Shown: positions 1 through 9,218, counted from the stretch's first letter. The stretch: 64,000 nucleotides of DNA from Clostridium sp. C8-1-8 (GCF_009928445.1 NZ_JAABNO010000001.1:372001-436000), one strand, 5' to 3'. Notes: generated by a model not told the origin, from the sequence alone. A program made the numbers and translations.

Positions 1-172
1 AAGTCTATGGGATAGTAAGAAGTTACCTATAGTTAGAATGATTGAGGTAACAGGAAGAAAAAGAAAGTTTATTGAGAAATGGAGAAAATACATAATTTCA
101 TTAATAATATTACTTTCTAGCAGTGACTACATATATTTAAAATCCTATCTAAATATAAGAAGGAAGGAGTAG
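1..172 (+). CDS. sigI: RNA polymerase sigma factor SigI, C-terminal end (partial)
   Basis: The frame is open from the window edge to a TAG at 170-172. The end contains GRKRKFIEKWRKYIIS and then a DYIYLKSYL segment, which resembles the C-terminal DNA-binding part of SigI-type sigma factors. The next gene, 4 bases downstream, encodes an RsgI-type anti-sigma factor, the usual partner. SigI factors respond to heat, envelope or, in some clostridia, polysaccharide signals. Only about 56 residues are visible, so the call rests on this tail and on the neighbour. Confidence 0.75.
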   Translation, partial: SLWDSKKLPIVRMIEVTGRKRKFIEKWRKYIISLIILLSSSDYIYLKSYLNIRRKE

Positions 173-176
173 TATA

Positions 177-998
177 ATGAACAAAAAAGGATTAGTTGTT
201 GATATAAAGGGGAGTAAGGTGGTTATACTTACTGACAGCGGAGAGTTTGCACTTGTGAAAGCATCTAGTATATTGCCTTTAAAAGGAGAGACTTATGAAG
301 GTAATGTAATAGGTAACGGAAGTTCTATGAAAAGACTAGCTGTGCTAGCAGCAAGCTTTTTATTAATATTTACAATTGGTATAGTAGATTATTATAACCC
401 AGTAAAGGCAGTAGAGTTAAGTGCCAAGTCAAAAATATTATTAGAGGCCAATAGATGGAATAAAATTGTTAGGGTAAGTACAGATGATAAAAATATTAAA
501 GATGCTATAAATGTTGATGAAGTAAAGAATATGTCTTTAGATGATGGATTGATAATGCTTTCAAATGAGGTTAAGGATAAGAATATAGTATCTTCATATT
601 CTGAACTAAGTGTGAAACCAATAAAGGGAAATCCAGATATGGAAACCGTAAAAAGTGAAATCAGTAGTTTAGCTAAAGCCGAAAAGAATAATGATATACA
701 AAACAAAGAAGAGAAGGATGGTAGAGATAACCAAGATATACAAAACAATAATGGAAATAGCAAAAAACAAGATAATAGCAGGGATCAAGATAAAAATAAT
801 GATAAAGGTAAAAATGATGATAATATAAATAGAGATAAAAACACGAATGAAGATATTAATAGTAGTTATAGCAATAACAAAAGCCATGATGCTAGTATGG
901 ATAACAATAGCAAGGGCAGTGTAGAGGAGAAGCAAAAAGGTAATAAGCAAATAAATGAAAGAGAAAAGAACAGTATAAAGGAAAAGCACAATAAGTAG
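177..998 (+). CDS. rsgI: RsgI-type anti-sigma factor, membrane-anchored
   Basis: 273 aa. Residues 1-50 form the small cytoplasmic RsgI N-terminal domain (MNKKGLVVDIKGSKVVILT...) that binds SigI. A single membrane segment follows at about residues 51-70 (KRLAVLAASFLLIFTIGIVD). The outside part begins with a short conserved region after VKAVELSAKS and then becomes a low-complexity tail from about residue 160, rich in Asn, Asp, Lys and Gln. It has no recognisable carbohydrate-binding module, unlike some cellulolytic clostridial RsgI proteins, so the sensed signal is not visible. It starts 4 bases after sigI behind AAGGAGT, consistent with co-transcription. In the family, regulated proteolysis frees SigI. 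Confidence 0.85.
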   Translation: MNKKGLVVDIKGSKVVILTDSGEFALVKASSILPLKGETYEGNVIGNGSSMKRLAVLAASFLLIFTIGIVDYYNPVKAVELSAKSKILLEANRWNKIVRVSTDDKNIKDAINVDEVKNMSLDDGLIMLSNEVKDKNIVSSYSELSVKPIKGNPDMETVKSEISSLAKAEKNNDIQNKEEKDGRDNQDIQNNNGNSKKQDNSRDQDKNNDKGKNDDNINRDKNTNEDINSSYSNNKSHDASMDNNSKGSVEEKQKGNKQINEREKNSIKEKHNK

Positions 999-1025
999 TC
1001 ATGAGGCTTTTTCGCTTAAAATTAA

Positions 1026-1057
1026 AATAATCCCCAGCATAATTGCTGGGGATTATT
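1026..1057. terminator. Bidirectional terminator between rsgI and asnS
   Basis: A perfect 14-bp inverted repeat (arms 1026-1039 and 1044-1057, loop TAAT) with A/T-rich flanks on both sides lies between two convergent genes, so it can serve both strands. Confidence 0.85.
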
Positions 1058-1059
1058 GA

Positions 1060-2451
1060 TTAAAAGTCGCATTGACCAGTTGTTCTTGGGAATGGTATTA
1101 CGTCTCTTATGTTTGACATTCCTGTAATATACATTATTAATCTTTCAAAGCCTAAACCGAAGCCTGAGTGTACAGTTTCTCCATATTTTCTAAGTTCAAG
1201 GTACCACCAGTAGTCTTCCTTGTTAAGACCAAGTTCTTCAAGTCTTGATTCAAGCATAGAAAGTCTTTCTTCTCTTTGACTTCCACCTATGATTTCACCT
1301 ATACCTGGTACTAAGCAATCCATTGCAGCAACGGTTTTTCCGTCTTCGTTTAATCTCATATAGAAAGCTTTAATATCTTTAGGGTAGTTAGTTACAAATA
1401 CAGGTCTCTTAAAGATCTCTTCAGTTAGGTATCTTTCATGCTCTGTTTGTAAATCAATACCCCATTCAACTGGATAGTCGAAAGTTTTACCAGAATTCTT
1501 TAGTAGCTCTACAGCCTCAGTATAAGTAACCTTGCCAAATTCAGAACTCAATATGTGTTCTAATCTTTCCTTTAGACCTTTATCAACAAATTGATTAAAG
1601 AATTCCATTTCTTCTGGACATTCATCCATAACGTACTTTATAACATATTTAAGCATTTGCTCAGCTAATTCCATATCATCTTCAAGATTAGCAAAGGATA
1701 TTTCAGGCTCTATCATCCAGAATTCAGCAGCGTGTCTTGCTGTGTTTGAATTTTCAGCTCTAAATGTAGGACCAAAAGTATATATATTTCTAAATGCTAG
1801 GGCATAAGATTCTCCATTTAATTGACCAGAAACAGTTAGGTTAGTTTCCTTTCCAAAGAAGTCTTCTTTGAAGTCTATTTTACCATCTTCTGTTTTAGGA
1901 ATGTTGTTTAGATCCATAGTAGTTAATCTAAACATTTCTCCAGCACCTTCACAATCGCTTCCGGTTATTAGTGGTGTATGAACGTAAACAAAATTCTGAT
2001 CTTGGAAGAACTTGTGTATTGCATAAGCAGCTACAGAACGTACTCTAAACACTGCAGAGAATGCATTACTTCTAGGTCTTAAGTGAGCTATTGTTCTTAA
2101 ATACTCAAATGTATGTCTTTTCTTTTGTAATGGGTAATCAGCTGATGACATACCCTCTATAATAACTTCTTCTGCCTGTATTTCAAAAGGTTGTTTTGCA
2201 TCAGGAGTAGGTACTAATTTACCTATAACAGATATTGAGGAACTTATTGGTAGCTTAGATACCTCTTTAAAGTTTGAAATATTAGAGTCAAATACTACCT
2301 GAACATTTTTAAAGAATGAGCCATCATTAACTTCTATAAACCCGAAAGCATTTGATGCTCTTAATGTCCTTATCCAACCTGAAATTTTTACACTTTTCTC
2401 AATATGCTCTTGTGTTTCTCTGTAAAGAGCTCTTACTAATGTAGTGTTCAT
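1060..2451 (-). CDS. asnS: Asparaginyl-tRNA synthetase
   Basis: 463 aa, the normal length for class IIb AsnRS. It charges tRNA-Asn with asparagine in the cytoplasm. The N-terminal OB fold (residues about 15-110, [20 protein letters not shown]) binds the anticodon. Class II motif 2 is visible as [20 protein letters not shown] and motif 3 as [16 protein letters not shown] near the C-terminus. The gene stands alone, convergent with rsgI, and is preceded by a T-box leader that would raise expression when tRNA-Asn is uncharged. The start follows a GAGGTC-type ribosome site. Confidence 0.96.
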   Translation of the reverse strand: MNTTLVRALYRETQEHIEKSVKISGWIRTLRASNAFGFIEVNDGSFFKNVQVVFDSNISNFKEVSKLPISSSISVIGKLVPTPDAKQPFEIQAEEVIIEGMSSADYPLQKKRHTFEYLRTIAHLRPRSNAFSAVFRVRSVAAYAIHKFFQDQNFVYVHTPLITGSDCEGAGEMFRLTTMDLNNIPKTEDGKIDFKEDFFGKETNLTVSGQLNGESYALAFRNIYTFGPTFRAENSNTARHAAEFWMIEPEISFANLEDDMELAEQMLKYVIKYVMDECPEEMEFFNQFVDKGLKERLEHILSSEFGKVTYTEAVELLKNSGKTFDYPVEWGIDLQTEHERYLTEEIFKRPVFVTNYPKDIKAFYMRLNEDGKTVAAMDCLVPGIGEIIGGSQREERLSMLESRLEELGLNKEDYWWYLELRKYGETVHSGFGLGFERLIMYITGMSNIRDVIPFPRTTGQCDF

Positions 2452-2544
2452 TTTATGACCTCGCTTTCTTAATTATTGTTTGCGTTTCAAAAGTATTTTA
2501 TAGGTTATAATTAGCATTATTATTAATTTGTACATAAACATTAA

Positions 2545-2700
2545 AAAACCTATCAAACCACTTTTATGGATGAAAGGCTTTATTTTCACGGTACCATCTA
2601 ATTTGTCATAAAAATGACCTTATAAATAGTTTTGTAGTTCTTAAAATATAACGGTTGTAACCGGTTAAGCCTACTAATTTTAACACTTTAACCCTTAAAT
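2545..2700 (-). promoter_or_regulatory. T-box riboswitch leader of asnS
   Basis: On the minus strand AGATGGTACCGTG (2587-2599) matches the T-box core (consensus AGGGTGGNACCGCG). It is followed by a terminator-like hairpin (about 2549-2576) ending in a T run, and preceded by a small hairpin (GGTCATTTTTATGAC). T-boxes sense uncharged tRNA and prevent termination. The segment from the inferred transcription start (about 2700) to the core is only about 100 nt, short for a canonical Stem I. I could not place the AAC specifier with confidence. Confidence 0.75.
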
Positions 2701-2707
2701 AATATTT

Positions 2708-2736
2708 ATTTTACACTAATAGTTTAATAAATGCAA
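2708..2736 (-). promoter_or_regulatory. Sigma-A-type promoter of the asnS leader
   Basis: Minus strand: -35 TTGCAT (2731-2736), 17-bp spacer, -10 TAAAAT (2708-2713). Its position places the transcript start just upstream of the T-box leader. Confidence 0.6.
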
Positions 2737-2786
2737 TTATTCGCTCATAAAATATAGATATATATTGATATTTAAGAGGTTGAGCA

Positions 2787-3230
2787 ATGATTAATTCTAT
2801 AGAAGAGTTAATAATACAAAAGTTCAATAAGATAAATTTTTGTAAAAAGATGCTTTTAACAGCTACAAAGGATGATAGGTTAGATTTTATGAAGGATATA
2901 GAAACATTAACTTTGCAGATTGAAACCATGTTAGATTACAGTAATACGAGAACCCATAAGAATCCTATTAAAAATAATGAGAGTGAAGAGGGGTATAGGG
3001 CTAGGGAGTTCAATATGAAAGACCTCGAAAAATACAATGGTGTAGGAGATAATCCTGCATATATAGCTGTAAATGGCACAGTATATGATATAACTGGTGA
3101 AAAGCTATTTAATGTGTTAGTTGGCTTAGGAATAAAAGCAGGGACAGATCTTTCTCAGGAGTTTAATTCAGGCAAGCTTAATAAACAGCTTCTAAAAAAT
3201 ATACGAATAGTTGGTGTATTGAAAGATTAG
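2787..3230 (+). CDS. Cytochrome-b5/MAPR-like domain protein
   Basis: 147 aa. Residues 1-50 are a helical segment with no recognised motif. From about residue 72 the sequence (REFNMKDLEKYNG... PAYIAVNGTVYDITGEKLF) follows the cytochrome b5-like/MAPR pattern. The HPGG haem-ligand motif of true cytochrome b5 is absent. MAPR-type proteins use a Tyr as ligand, and the Tyr in VYDIT could serve, but haem binding is inference. Start ATG with AAGAGGTTG upstream. It is divergent from asnS and convergent with the phosphoesterase gene. No signal peptide. Function unknown. Confidence 0.65.
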   Translation: MINSIEELIIQKFNKINFCKKMLLTATKDDRLDFMKDIETLTLQIETMLDYSNTRTHKNPIKNNESEEGYRAREFNMKDLEKYNGVGDNPAYIAVNGTVYDITGEKLFNVLVGLGIKAGTDLSQEFNSGKLNKQLLKNIRIVGVLKD

Positions 3231-3240
3231 TAATTAAAAG

Positions 3241-3302
3241 ATTAAGGTATAAGTATCAGAAAGCCTTATAAAGCTTAGAGTGGCTGATACTTATACCTTA
3301 AT
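3241..3302. terminator. Bidirectional terminator hairpin
   Basis: Perfect 19-bp arms (3241-3259 and 3284-3302) around a 24-nt loop, between two convergent genes. Confidence 0.8.
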
Positions 3303-3329
3303 TTATAGATTGTATAAGTTAATTAAAGT

Positions 3330-4028
3330 TTATTCATATCCTGTTTCATAGGAATGAATTAATTGAGAAGGAAACTTTTTCATCTCCATATCCTTCATGG
3401 TTCTTTTATATTCATAACTGACTTTTCTAATTTCTGCTTTAACGCTTCTTCCCTTAGATATATCTATTATTGCATAAGTTGAGTCAGGAGAGCCGTTCTT
3501 TGGCTTTCCAACACTTCCGCCATTAATTATCATTTTATCATGAACTTGCTTTATCATTGGAATATGTGTATGTGCGCATACTAATATATCCTCGTCTATA
3601 GCGCTTACTATACTTTCTAAGTCTGGATTGGTGTCATATAGATATTCATCTATTTTCTTAGGGCTACCATGAACAAAAAGGACTTTTTTGTTGTCGATAT
3701 TTAGAGTAATACTACTTGGTAGATTCTCTAGGTAATACTTGTTTGAGGCTCTAAGTTCATCTACAGTCCAAGGTAAAGAAAATGAATTTATATTAGTGTC
3801 CCTTATATATGTGAAACCATTATCTACAACTGATGCATCATAATTACCTTTTATACATAACAATCCTCTTCTCTTTATCATAGCAATGACTTCATTTGGC
3901 TGAGGACCATACCCTACTAAATCACCTAAACAAATTACTGTATCTACATTTTGACTATCTATATCCTCGATAACTCTAAGTAGAGCGTAAAGATTGCTAT
4001 GTATATCTGATATAACTGCAATTCTCAT
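3330..4028 (-). CDS. Calcineurin-like metallophosphoesterase
   Basis: 232 aa, cytoplasmic. The binuclear metal motifs appear in order: SDIHSN (residues 7-12), GDLVGYGPQP, KGNYD (GNHD variant with Tyr for His), VHGSP and CAHTHIP. GGSVGKPKNG is typical of the YfcE/MJ0936-like family. Members are phosphodiesterases or phosphatases of often unknown physiological substrate. The start is fixed by TAGGAGGAA directly upstream of the ATG. The gene is monocistronic. Confidence 0.85.
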   Translation of the reverse strand: MRIAVISDIHSNLYALLRVIEDIDSQNVDTVICLGDLVGYGPQPNEVIAMIKRRGLLCIKGNYDASVVDNGFTYIRDTNINSFSLPWTVDELRASNKYYLENLPSSITLNIDNKKVLFVHGSPKKIDEYLYDTNPDLESIVSAIDEDILVCAHTHIPMIKQVHDKMIINGGSVGKPKNGSPDSTYAIIDISKGRSVKAEIRKVSYEYKRTMKDMEMKKFPSQLIHSYETGYE

Positions 4029-4374
4029 ACTATTTCCTCCTAGTTTTAATTATAGAGACTGATCTAAATTTTATAGCTTCGTAAATTTATAATAAACCTA
4101 TATACTTTAGGATCTGAATAAAGTTGTTATTATTAAGCAAATTTTGTGCTACATAAATTTATTGATAACTATATTATACCACTTAATACATATTCATAAT
4201 TTCGTTTATTTATTATTCATAAAGTTTTTAAAAACAATATATTATCATTCACAGATATTCTAACTTTAGGGTTTAATTAAATGGATTATATATAATTTTT
4301 TGTATATAATTAATAATGAAATAAAATTATTATTTTTATATTGATGTAAATTGTAAGCTTAAGGAGATAGTGTA
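4029..4374. other. AT-rich intergenic region with divergent promoters
   Basis: Very AT-rich gap between divergent genes. Several TATAAT-like stretches occur near 4290-4320 but no unambiguous -35/-10 pair. No ORF or strong hairpin seen. Confidence 0.5.
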
Positions 4375-5451
4375 ATGAAACAGAATAGATTAAATAATAT
4401 TTTACAAGAAATGAGTAATACAAATCTTAATCAGATGATATTAACTTCGCCAGCAGCGATTTTCTATCTTACTGGAAAGTGGATTGAGTCTGGAGAGAGG
4501 CTTTTAGCATTATATATTAATACAAATGGAGATAAAAAACTAGTTATTAATGAGCTTTTTCCAATCCATGAAGACTTAGGATTAGATTTAGTTTGGTATA
4601 ATGATACCCAGGATCCTATACTAGCCCTTTGCAGTATAATAGATAAATCTAAAACCTTGGGTATAGATAAAAATTGGCAGGCACATTTTTTAATAAGACT
4701 TATGGAAAAAGGTGCAGCAACCGCTTTTGTTAATGGGTCTCCAATAATTGATAAGGCAAGAACTATAAAGGATGCTGAAGAGATAGAGCTTATGAAAAAA
4801 GCTTCTGCTATAAATGATAAGGTTATGGGAAGAGCTGTAGAAAGATTTTCAAAAGACAAAACTGAAAAAGCTTTAAGCACTATATTAGGTGAGTTGTATG
4901 AAGAAGAGCGTACTCAAGGGTTTTCTTTTACACCTATAGTTGCATATGGCGCAAATGGAGCAGATCCACACCATGAAACTGATTTGTCTCTACCACAATT
5001 AGGTAATAGTATCATAATAGATACTGGATGTAGAAATGAATTTTATTGTTCTGATATGACAAGAACATTGTTCTATGGTGAACCTTCAGAAGAGGATAGG
5101 AAGGTCTATAACATAGTGCTAGAAGCAAACTTAGCTGGTATAAGTAAGGTAAAGCCTGGTACTAGATTCTGCGATATTGATAAGGCAGCTAGAGATGTTA
5201 TAGAGGGGTATGGATATGGAAAGTATTTTACTCATAGAACAGGGCATTCTATTGGAATAGAGGTACATGATTTTGGCGATGTTAGCTCTGTGAACAAAGA
5301 AGAGGTTAAGCCAGGTATGATCTTCTCAATTGAGCCAGGAATATATCTACAAGGAAAAGTAGGTGTAAGAATAGAAGACCTAGTATTGGTAACAGAAGAT
5401 GGCTGTGAGGTATTAAATAATTATTCTAAAGAATTAAGAGTATTAAAATAA
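4375..5451 (+). CDS. M24 family aminopeptidase (Xaa-Pro dipeptidase-like)
   Basis: 358 aa, cytoplasmic. An N-terminal creatinase-like domain (about 1-135) precedes the pita-bread catalytic domain. The five metal ligands are all present: D216 (IIDTGC), D227 (SDMTRT), H291 (RTGHSIG), E320 (SIEPG) and E334 (RIED). Such enzymes remove N-terminal residues next to proline or split Xaa-Pro dipeptides using two metal ions. Which of the two is not decidable from the sequence. Start ATG behind AAGGAGATAG. Single gene. Confidence 0.9.
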   Translation: MKQNRLNNILQEMSNTNLNQMILTSPAAIFYLTGKWIESGERLLALYINTNGDKKLVINELFPIHEDLGLDLVWYNDTQDPILALCSIIDKSKTLGIDKNWQAHFLIRLMEKGAATAFVNGSPIIDKARTIKDAEEIELMKKASAINDKVMGRAVERFSKDKTEKALSTILGELYEEERTQGFSFTPIVAYGANGADPHHETDLSLPQLGNSIIIDTGCRNEFYCSDMTRTLFYGEPSEEDRKVYNIVLEANLAGISKVKPGTRFCDIDKAARDVIEGYGYGKYFTHRTGHSIGIEVHDFGDVSSVNKEEVKPGMIFSIEPGIYLQGKVGVRIEDLVLVTEDGCEVLNNYSKELRVLK

Positions 5452-5612
5452 ACCTTCTGTTGAGTATTATTATTTAAAAAAGTATTTAGGTAAAGCTGCT
5501 TATAGGTATAAGTCATAGAAATTAAAATATTTGTGTAAACTAAACAATAAAACTTAATCCACTATGTTTATAATTGGAACTATATGTAAAAAATATAAGT
5601 GGAGGTGTTAGT

Positions 5613-5798
5613 TTGACTGATAAAGATATTTTACTAAATGATATTACCTATTTTAGAGAAAAGTTGGAATACCTAATAAAAGTTAGAGAAGGAAATCTTG
5701 TGTCAGAGGATATTATCGAGGCTGGCAAAAGATTTAATGATGCATTAAATAAATACAATAGATTTTTAAATAGAACACCTAATAAAGATAAAGGTTGA
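5613..5798 (+). CDS. Spo0E-like small regulatory protein
   Basis: 61 aa from the TTG at 5613, chosen because GGAGGTG lies 6 bases upstream; an earlier in-frame TTG at 5574 has no ribosome site. The sequence is one predicted helical hairpin (REKLEYLIKVREG... IIEAGKRFNDALNKYN), the size and layout of Spo0E-family aspartyl-phosphate phosphatases that dephosphorylate Spo0A~P. The family signature SQELD aligns with GKRFN here, so the key Asp is replaced by Asn. It may be a non-catalytic relative or an unrelated helical hairpin. Confidence 0.55.
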   Translation: MTDKDILLNDITYFREKLEYLIKVREGNLVSEDIIEAGKRFNDALNKYNRFLNRTPNKDKG

Positions 5799-5825
5799 TG
5801 GCTAAATATAGTGCCATCAACCTTT
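5790..5825. terminator. Bidirectional terminator
   Basis: Perfect 13-bp arms (AAAGGTTGATGGC / GCCATCAACCTTT) with a 10-nt loop. The arms overlap the end of the Spo0E-like gene, and the hairpin also faces the convergent PNP gene. Confidence 0.85.
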
Positions 5826-5828
5826 ATT

Positions 5829-6647
5829 TTATAAGCTTTTAATTATATTAGTCATAAGTGCTATAAAATTGTCTCTTACCATAGCAGAGGTTTCCATTAC
5901 TTCAACATGACTTAGAGGTTGTTTTAATATCCCAGCAGCCATGTTTGTAAGGCAAGAAATTCCTAGAACTTTTATCTTGCTATGATTGGCTACTATAACT
6001 TCTGGAACAGTTGACATACCAACAGCATCTCCGCCTAAAACTCTTGCCATTCTTATTTCCGCAGGAGTTTCATAAGTAGGACCACTAAACATAGTGTAAA
6101 CACCTTCTTTAATATCTATGTTTAACTCTAAAGCTGCGTTCTTAGCCTTTTCTATAAGATCTCTACTGTAAGCCTCTGACATGTCAGGAAAACGAGTTCC
6201 AAAGGTATCGAGATTTCTTCCTATTAAAGGATTAGAACCTGAGAGATTAATATGATCGTTTATTATCATAAGATCCCCTGGTTTAAAACTTGTATTTACA
6301 GCTCCAGCAGCATTTGTCACTATTATTGTATCTATACCTAGAAGTTTCATAACTCTTACAGGGAAAGTTACTTGGTCCATAGCGTACCCCTCATAATAGT
6401 GAAACCTTCCTTGCATGGCAACTACTTGTTTGCCTTGAAACATTCCTATTACTAATCTACCTGCATGACCTTCAACAGTGGATACTGGAAAGTTAGGAAG
6501 TTCATTGTAGTTATAGTATTCAGCGTCTTCTATATCATCAGCTATAGCTCCTAAGCCAGAACCTAAAATTAATCCTATTTGTGGTTTGTATTTGCTTTTA
6601 GATAGAATAAATTGCGATGCTTCTTCTATTTTTTTACTTAAATCCAT
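5829..6647 (-). CDS. punA: Purine nucleoside phosphorylase (trimeric type)
   Basis: 272 aa. It splits purine (deoxy)nucleosides with phosphate into base and (deoxy)ribose-1-phosphate. Family motifs are LGSGLG (phosphate loop, about residue 28), GHAGRLV, MQGRFHYYEGY, TNAAGAVN and the substrate segment GPTYETPAEIRM...GGDAVGMSTVPEV. It lies 39 bases downstream of deoB in the same orientation. The product sugar phosphate is the substrate of DeoB, so the pair forms a nucleoside-salvage operon. GAGGTG precedes the ATG. Confidence 0.93.
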   Translation of the reverse strand: MDLSKKIEEASQFILSKSKYKPQIGLILGSGLGAIADDIEDAEYYNYNELPNFPVSTVEGHAGRLVIGMFQGKQVVAMQGRFHYYEGYAMDQVTFPVRVMKLLGIDTIIVTNAAGAVNTSFKPGDLMIINDHINLSGSNPLIGRNLDTFGTRFPDMSEAYSRDLIEKAKNAALELNIDIKEGVYTMFSGPTYETPAEIRMARVLGGDAVGMSTVPEVIVANHSKIKVLGISCLTNMAAGILKQPLSHVEVMETSAMVRDNFIALMTNIIKSL

Positions 6648-6686
6648 TTTTTCACCTCAAGTAAATATTATTTGATTGTAACATGA

Positions 6687-7856
6687 TTATTTTATCTCAT
6701 TTAAGAAACTTATTCCATTTTTTATTTTATCAGCATCAAAGATATCTGCAATTGTTTGGCCCATATCAAAGAATCCAAATTTTGTTCCAAGATCAAAGCC
6801 CTTCTTTAAGTCACTTCCATAAGCTAAAAATGGTACATACTCTCTAGTGTGATCTGTTCCCTTAAATGTAGGGTCACAGCCATGATCAGCAGTGATGAAT
6901 AATACATCAGTATCTTTCATATTGTCTAGAATCTCAGGAAGTCTTGCATCGAAATCTTCTAATCCCTTTCCATAGCTCTTAGCATCTCTTCTGTGACCCC
7001 ATTTCATATCAAAATCTACAAGATTAGTAAATATAAGACCATCTTTATCTTGTTTTAGATATTCTATAGTCTTATCAACGCCATCCATATTATCTTTTGT
7101 ATGAACAGCAGCAGTTATGCCTCTGCCGGAGAATATATCTTCAATCTTACCTACGGCCATAACATTTAATCCCTTTTTTGCTAGTACGTCCAACAGTGTA
7201 TCATGAGGTGGTAGTAAAGCATAATCTCTTCTGTTAGGAGTTCTTGTAAAGTTCCCAGGAGTTCCTAAGAAAGGTCTAGCTATAACTCTTGCTACTGATT
7301 CTTCACCCGTAAGCATTTCTCTAGCAAATTCACAGTATTTATATAAATCATCAAGTGGAACGATTTCTTCATGAGCAGCTATTTGGAACACGCTATCAGC
7401 AGAAGTATAGACTATTAGGGCCCCTGTTTTCATGTGTTCTTCGCCAAGCTCATCAAGTATTTCAGTACCAGAAGCGGATTTGTTTCCTATCACCTTTCTT
7501 CCTGTAAATGCTTCAAATTTATCTATTATTGATTTTGGAAAACCATTTGGGTAAGTTGGGAAAGCTATTTCTGATTTCACTCCAACCATCTCCCAATGGC
7601 CAGTTACAGTATCCTTACCATTTGAAGCTTCATGAATTCTTCCATAGCAGCCTATAGGTTCTGCAACCCTATTTAAATTTACCATACCAGTAATATTTCC
7701 TAGTCCCAGCTTCTCCATGTTAGGAATCTCTAATCCATTATTAAATTCAGCTACATGCCCTATTGTATTGGAACCAATATCTCCATATTTATCAGCATCA
7801 GGTAGTTCTCCCATCCCAACACTATCTAAGACAATCCAGATAACTCTTTTTATCAT
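6687..7856 (-). CDS. deoB: Phosphopentomutase
   Basis: 389 aa, full length. It interconverts (deoxy)ribose-1-phosphate and -5-phosphate. The alkaline-phosphatase-type metal site is visible: VLDSVGMGELPDADKYGD at the N-terminus, then VDFDMKWGHRRD, TADHGCDP and DHTREYVP. KDTVTGHWEMVG contains the phosphorylated Thr of the family. First gene of the deoB-PNP operon, with a cre-like sequence about 70 bp upstream suggesting carbon catabolite control. Confidence 0.96.
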   Translation of the reverse strand: MIKRVIWIVLDSVGMGELPDADKYGDIGSNTIGHVAEFNNGLEIPNMEKLGLGNITGMVNLNRVAEPIGCYGRIHEASNGKDTVTGHWEMVGVKSEIAFPTYPNGFPKSIIDKFEAFTGRKVIGNKSASGTEILDELGEEHMKTGALIVYTSADSVFQIAAHEEIVPLDDLYKYCEFAREMLTGEESVARVIARPFLGTPGNFTRTPNRRDYALLPPHDTLLDVLAKKGLNVMAVGKIEDIFSGRGITAAVHTKDNMDGVDKTIEYLKQDKDGLIFTNLVDFDMKWGHRRDAKSYGKGLEDFDARLPEILDNMKDTDVLFITADHGCDPTFKGTDHTREYVPFLAYGSDLKKGFDLGTKFGFFDMGQTIADIFDADKIKNGISFLNEIK

Positions 7857-7882
7857 AATTAAACACCTCGCAAAGTAAATTT

Positions 7883-7888
7883 ATTATA
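7883..7888 (-). promoter_or_regulatory. Likely -10 element of the deoB operon
   Basis: Minus-strand TATAAT about 27 bp upstream of the deoB start. The -35 at proper spacing is weak (TTAATT), in keeping with a regulated promoter. Confidence 0.45.
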
Positions 7889-7928
7889 TAGTGTATCCAT
7901 TACGGAATTAATTAAAAGGGTATAAATG

Positions 7929-7942
7929 TGTAAGCGCTTTCC
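7929..7942. promoter_or_regulatory. cre-like site (CcpA) upstream of deoB
   Basis: TGTAAGCGCTTTCC fits the Gram-positive cre pattern TGWAANCGNTNNCA except at the last base. It sits upstream of the deoB promoter, a common place for CcpA control of nucleoside use. Prediction only. Confidence 0.55.
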
Positions 7943-8513
7943 TAAATGGACAAAATAATAATCTCTATAACTTCTATTAATATATGATTTACATCCAAAA
8001 ATAAAATTCTATTGATTATTGGTAAGTGAATATTTTATTAATAACTTATCCTTTATCTATATTATAATTTATAAAGATAAATTGATAAACAAAAATCTAT
8101 ATTTTTAAGTAGATTAATTATTTTTTATTTGAGAAAAATTAAATGGAACTTAGGGCAGGTTATATATTATTTAATAAAGGCCTATGTATATAATTATGAA
8201 AACTTCTTATGTATTGAGAAAATATTAAATAAAGGTTTATATAAAAAGAGTTTCTTAATAAAAATATTATATTTTTTGAAATATACGTAAAAAAAGTCTG
8301 AAAAATATGAAATGAAGTAAAAGTTGTATTGTATATAATTTACAAAAATGTATAATGTATATTGTGTGCTATTTAAGGTGTATAAAAATATTTGGTTTTA
8401 AGATTGAAAAGGTTTTTCTTTTTAAACCCATTTTAGTATTTAAAATTTAATTATTTATATAACTAAAGATATGAACTATATTTATAGTTTGATTTATTAA
8501 GGAGGTAAGTGAT

Positions 8514-9173
8514 TTGATTTTATTTTCCCTTAGTGATTGTTTGAAGGCTGAAATATTAGAGACAGCTAGGAAGGTTGAACATGAACTATCTGAAGTTAGA
8601 TTTAATAGATATTTAGTACTAACTAATTATGGTAAGAGAATAGTTCTTATATTTGACTTAATAGATGGAAAAATAAATTTTAAAACTGAATTAGGTTCAA
8701 TTGAAGAAAAAATAAGAAAGATAGCAGGAGCAAACTTTTGGATTAGAATGACTGATGAAGTCTATGAAAAATCAGGCCTTATAGAGGGGACCTTTCCTCA
8801 AAGTGTGGTAAGAGTGAATAATTATATAGACGATAGTGTTTTAGATGATAATATTAATCATTATAGTAAATATATAAAATCTGACATTACATCTATAAGG
8901 AAGTATCTTAATCTAGCTGAAAATCAAGTAATATGGCAAGTTAATCCATCTAAGAGAGAGGATATAACGGCTGTTTTATCTATTGTAAGTCATAAGGAAG
9001 ATAAAAAGTTTAGGACTGTAAGAGAAGAAATTGTTAAGATAGAGGATAAAAAATATATTACCTTACATTTTGATGATGAGACAAGATTTAAGTCTATAAA
9101 TAAGCTATACATATTAGCTGAAAAAAACAAGAGTTCAATAATATATGAAGTAATAAAATATATAACTAAATGA
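8514..9173 (+). CDS. Conserved-looking hypothetical protein
   Basis: 219 aa, start TTG with a perfect AAGGAGG 8 bases upstream. I do not recognise the family. The protein is soluble, charged and alpha/beta in appearance (RYLVLTNYGKRIVLIFDLIDG near residue 30; a C-terminal part rich in Lys, Glu and Ile), with no signal peptide, membrane segment or catalytic motif that I can name. It is monocistronic, and its stop codon lies inside the palindromic terminator shared with the flotillin-like gene. Confidence 0.6.
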   Translation: MILFSLSDCLKAEILETARKVEHELSEVRFNRYLVLTNYGKRIVLIFDLIDGKINFKTELGSIEEKIRKIAGANFWIRMTDEVYEKSGLIEGTFPQSVVRVNNYIDDSVLDDNINHYSKYIKSDITSIRKYLNLAENQVIWQVNPSKREDITAVLSIVSHKEDKKFRTVREEIVKIEDKKYITLHFDDETRFKSINKLYILAEKNKSSIIYEVIKYITK

Positions 9174-9218
9174 AAATAGACAAACTATTTTAATAGTTTG
9201 TCTATTTTCATTTAGTTA
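9163..9218. terminator. Bidirectional terminator covering both stop codons
   Basis: A perfect 25-bp inverted repeat (9163-9187 and 9194-9218, loop TTTTAA) includes the stop codons of both convergent genes. Confidence 0.85.

Larger units (their letters stand above)
7857..8513. other. Long AT-rich intergenic region
   Basis: About 650 bp between divergent deoB and an unknown gene. Apart from the deoB promoter and cre-like site I see only very AT-rich sequence, without an ORF, strong hairpin or recognisable RNA. Confidence 0.5.

Noticed and set aside
669..989. Minus-strand hydrophobic ORF opposite the rsgI tail
   Set aside because: A shadow of the Asn/Asp/Lys-rich low-complexity coding; no ribosome site.
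8514..9173. Fibronectin-binding/NFACT N-terminal domain in the unknown gene
   Set aside because: The first residues vaguely resemble it, but the protein is far too short and lacks the NFACT motifs.
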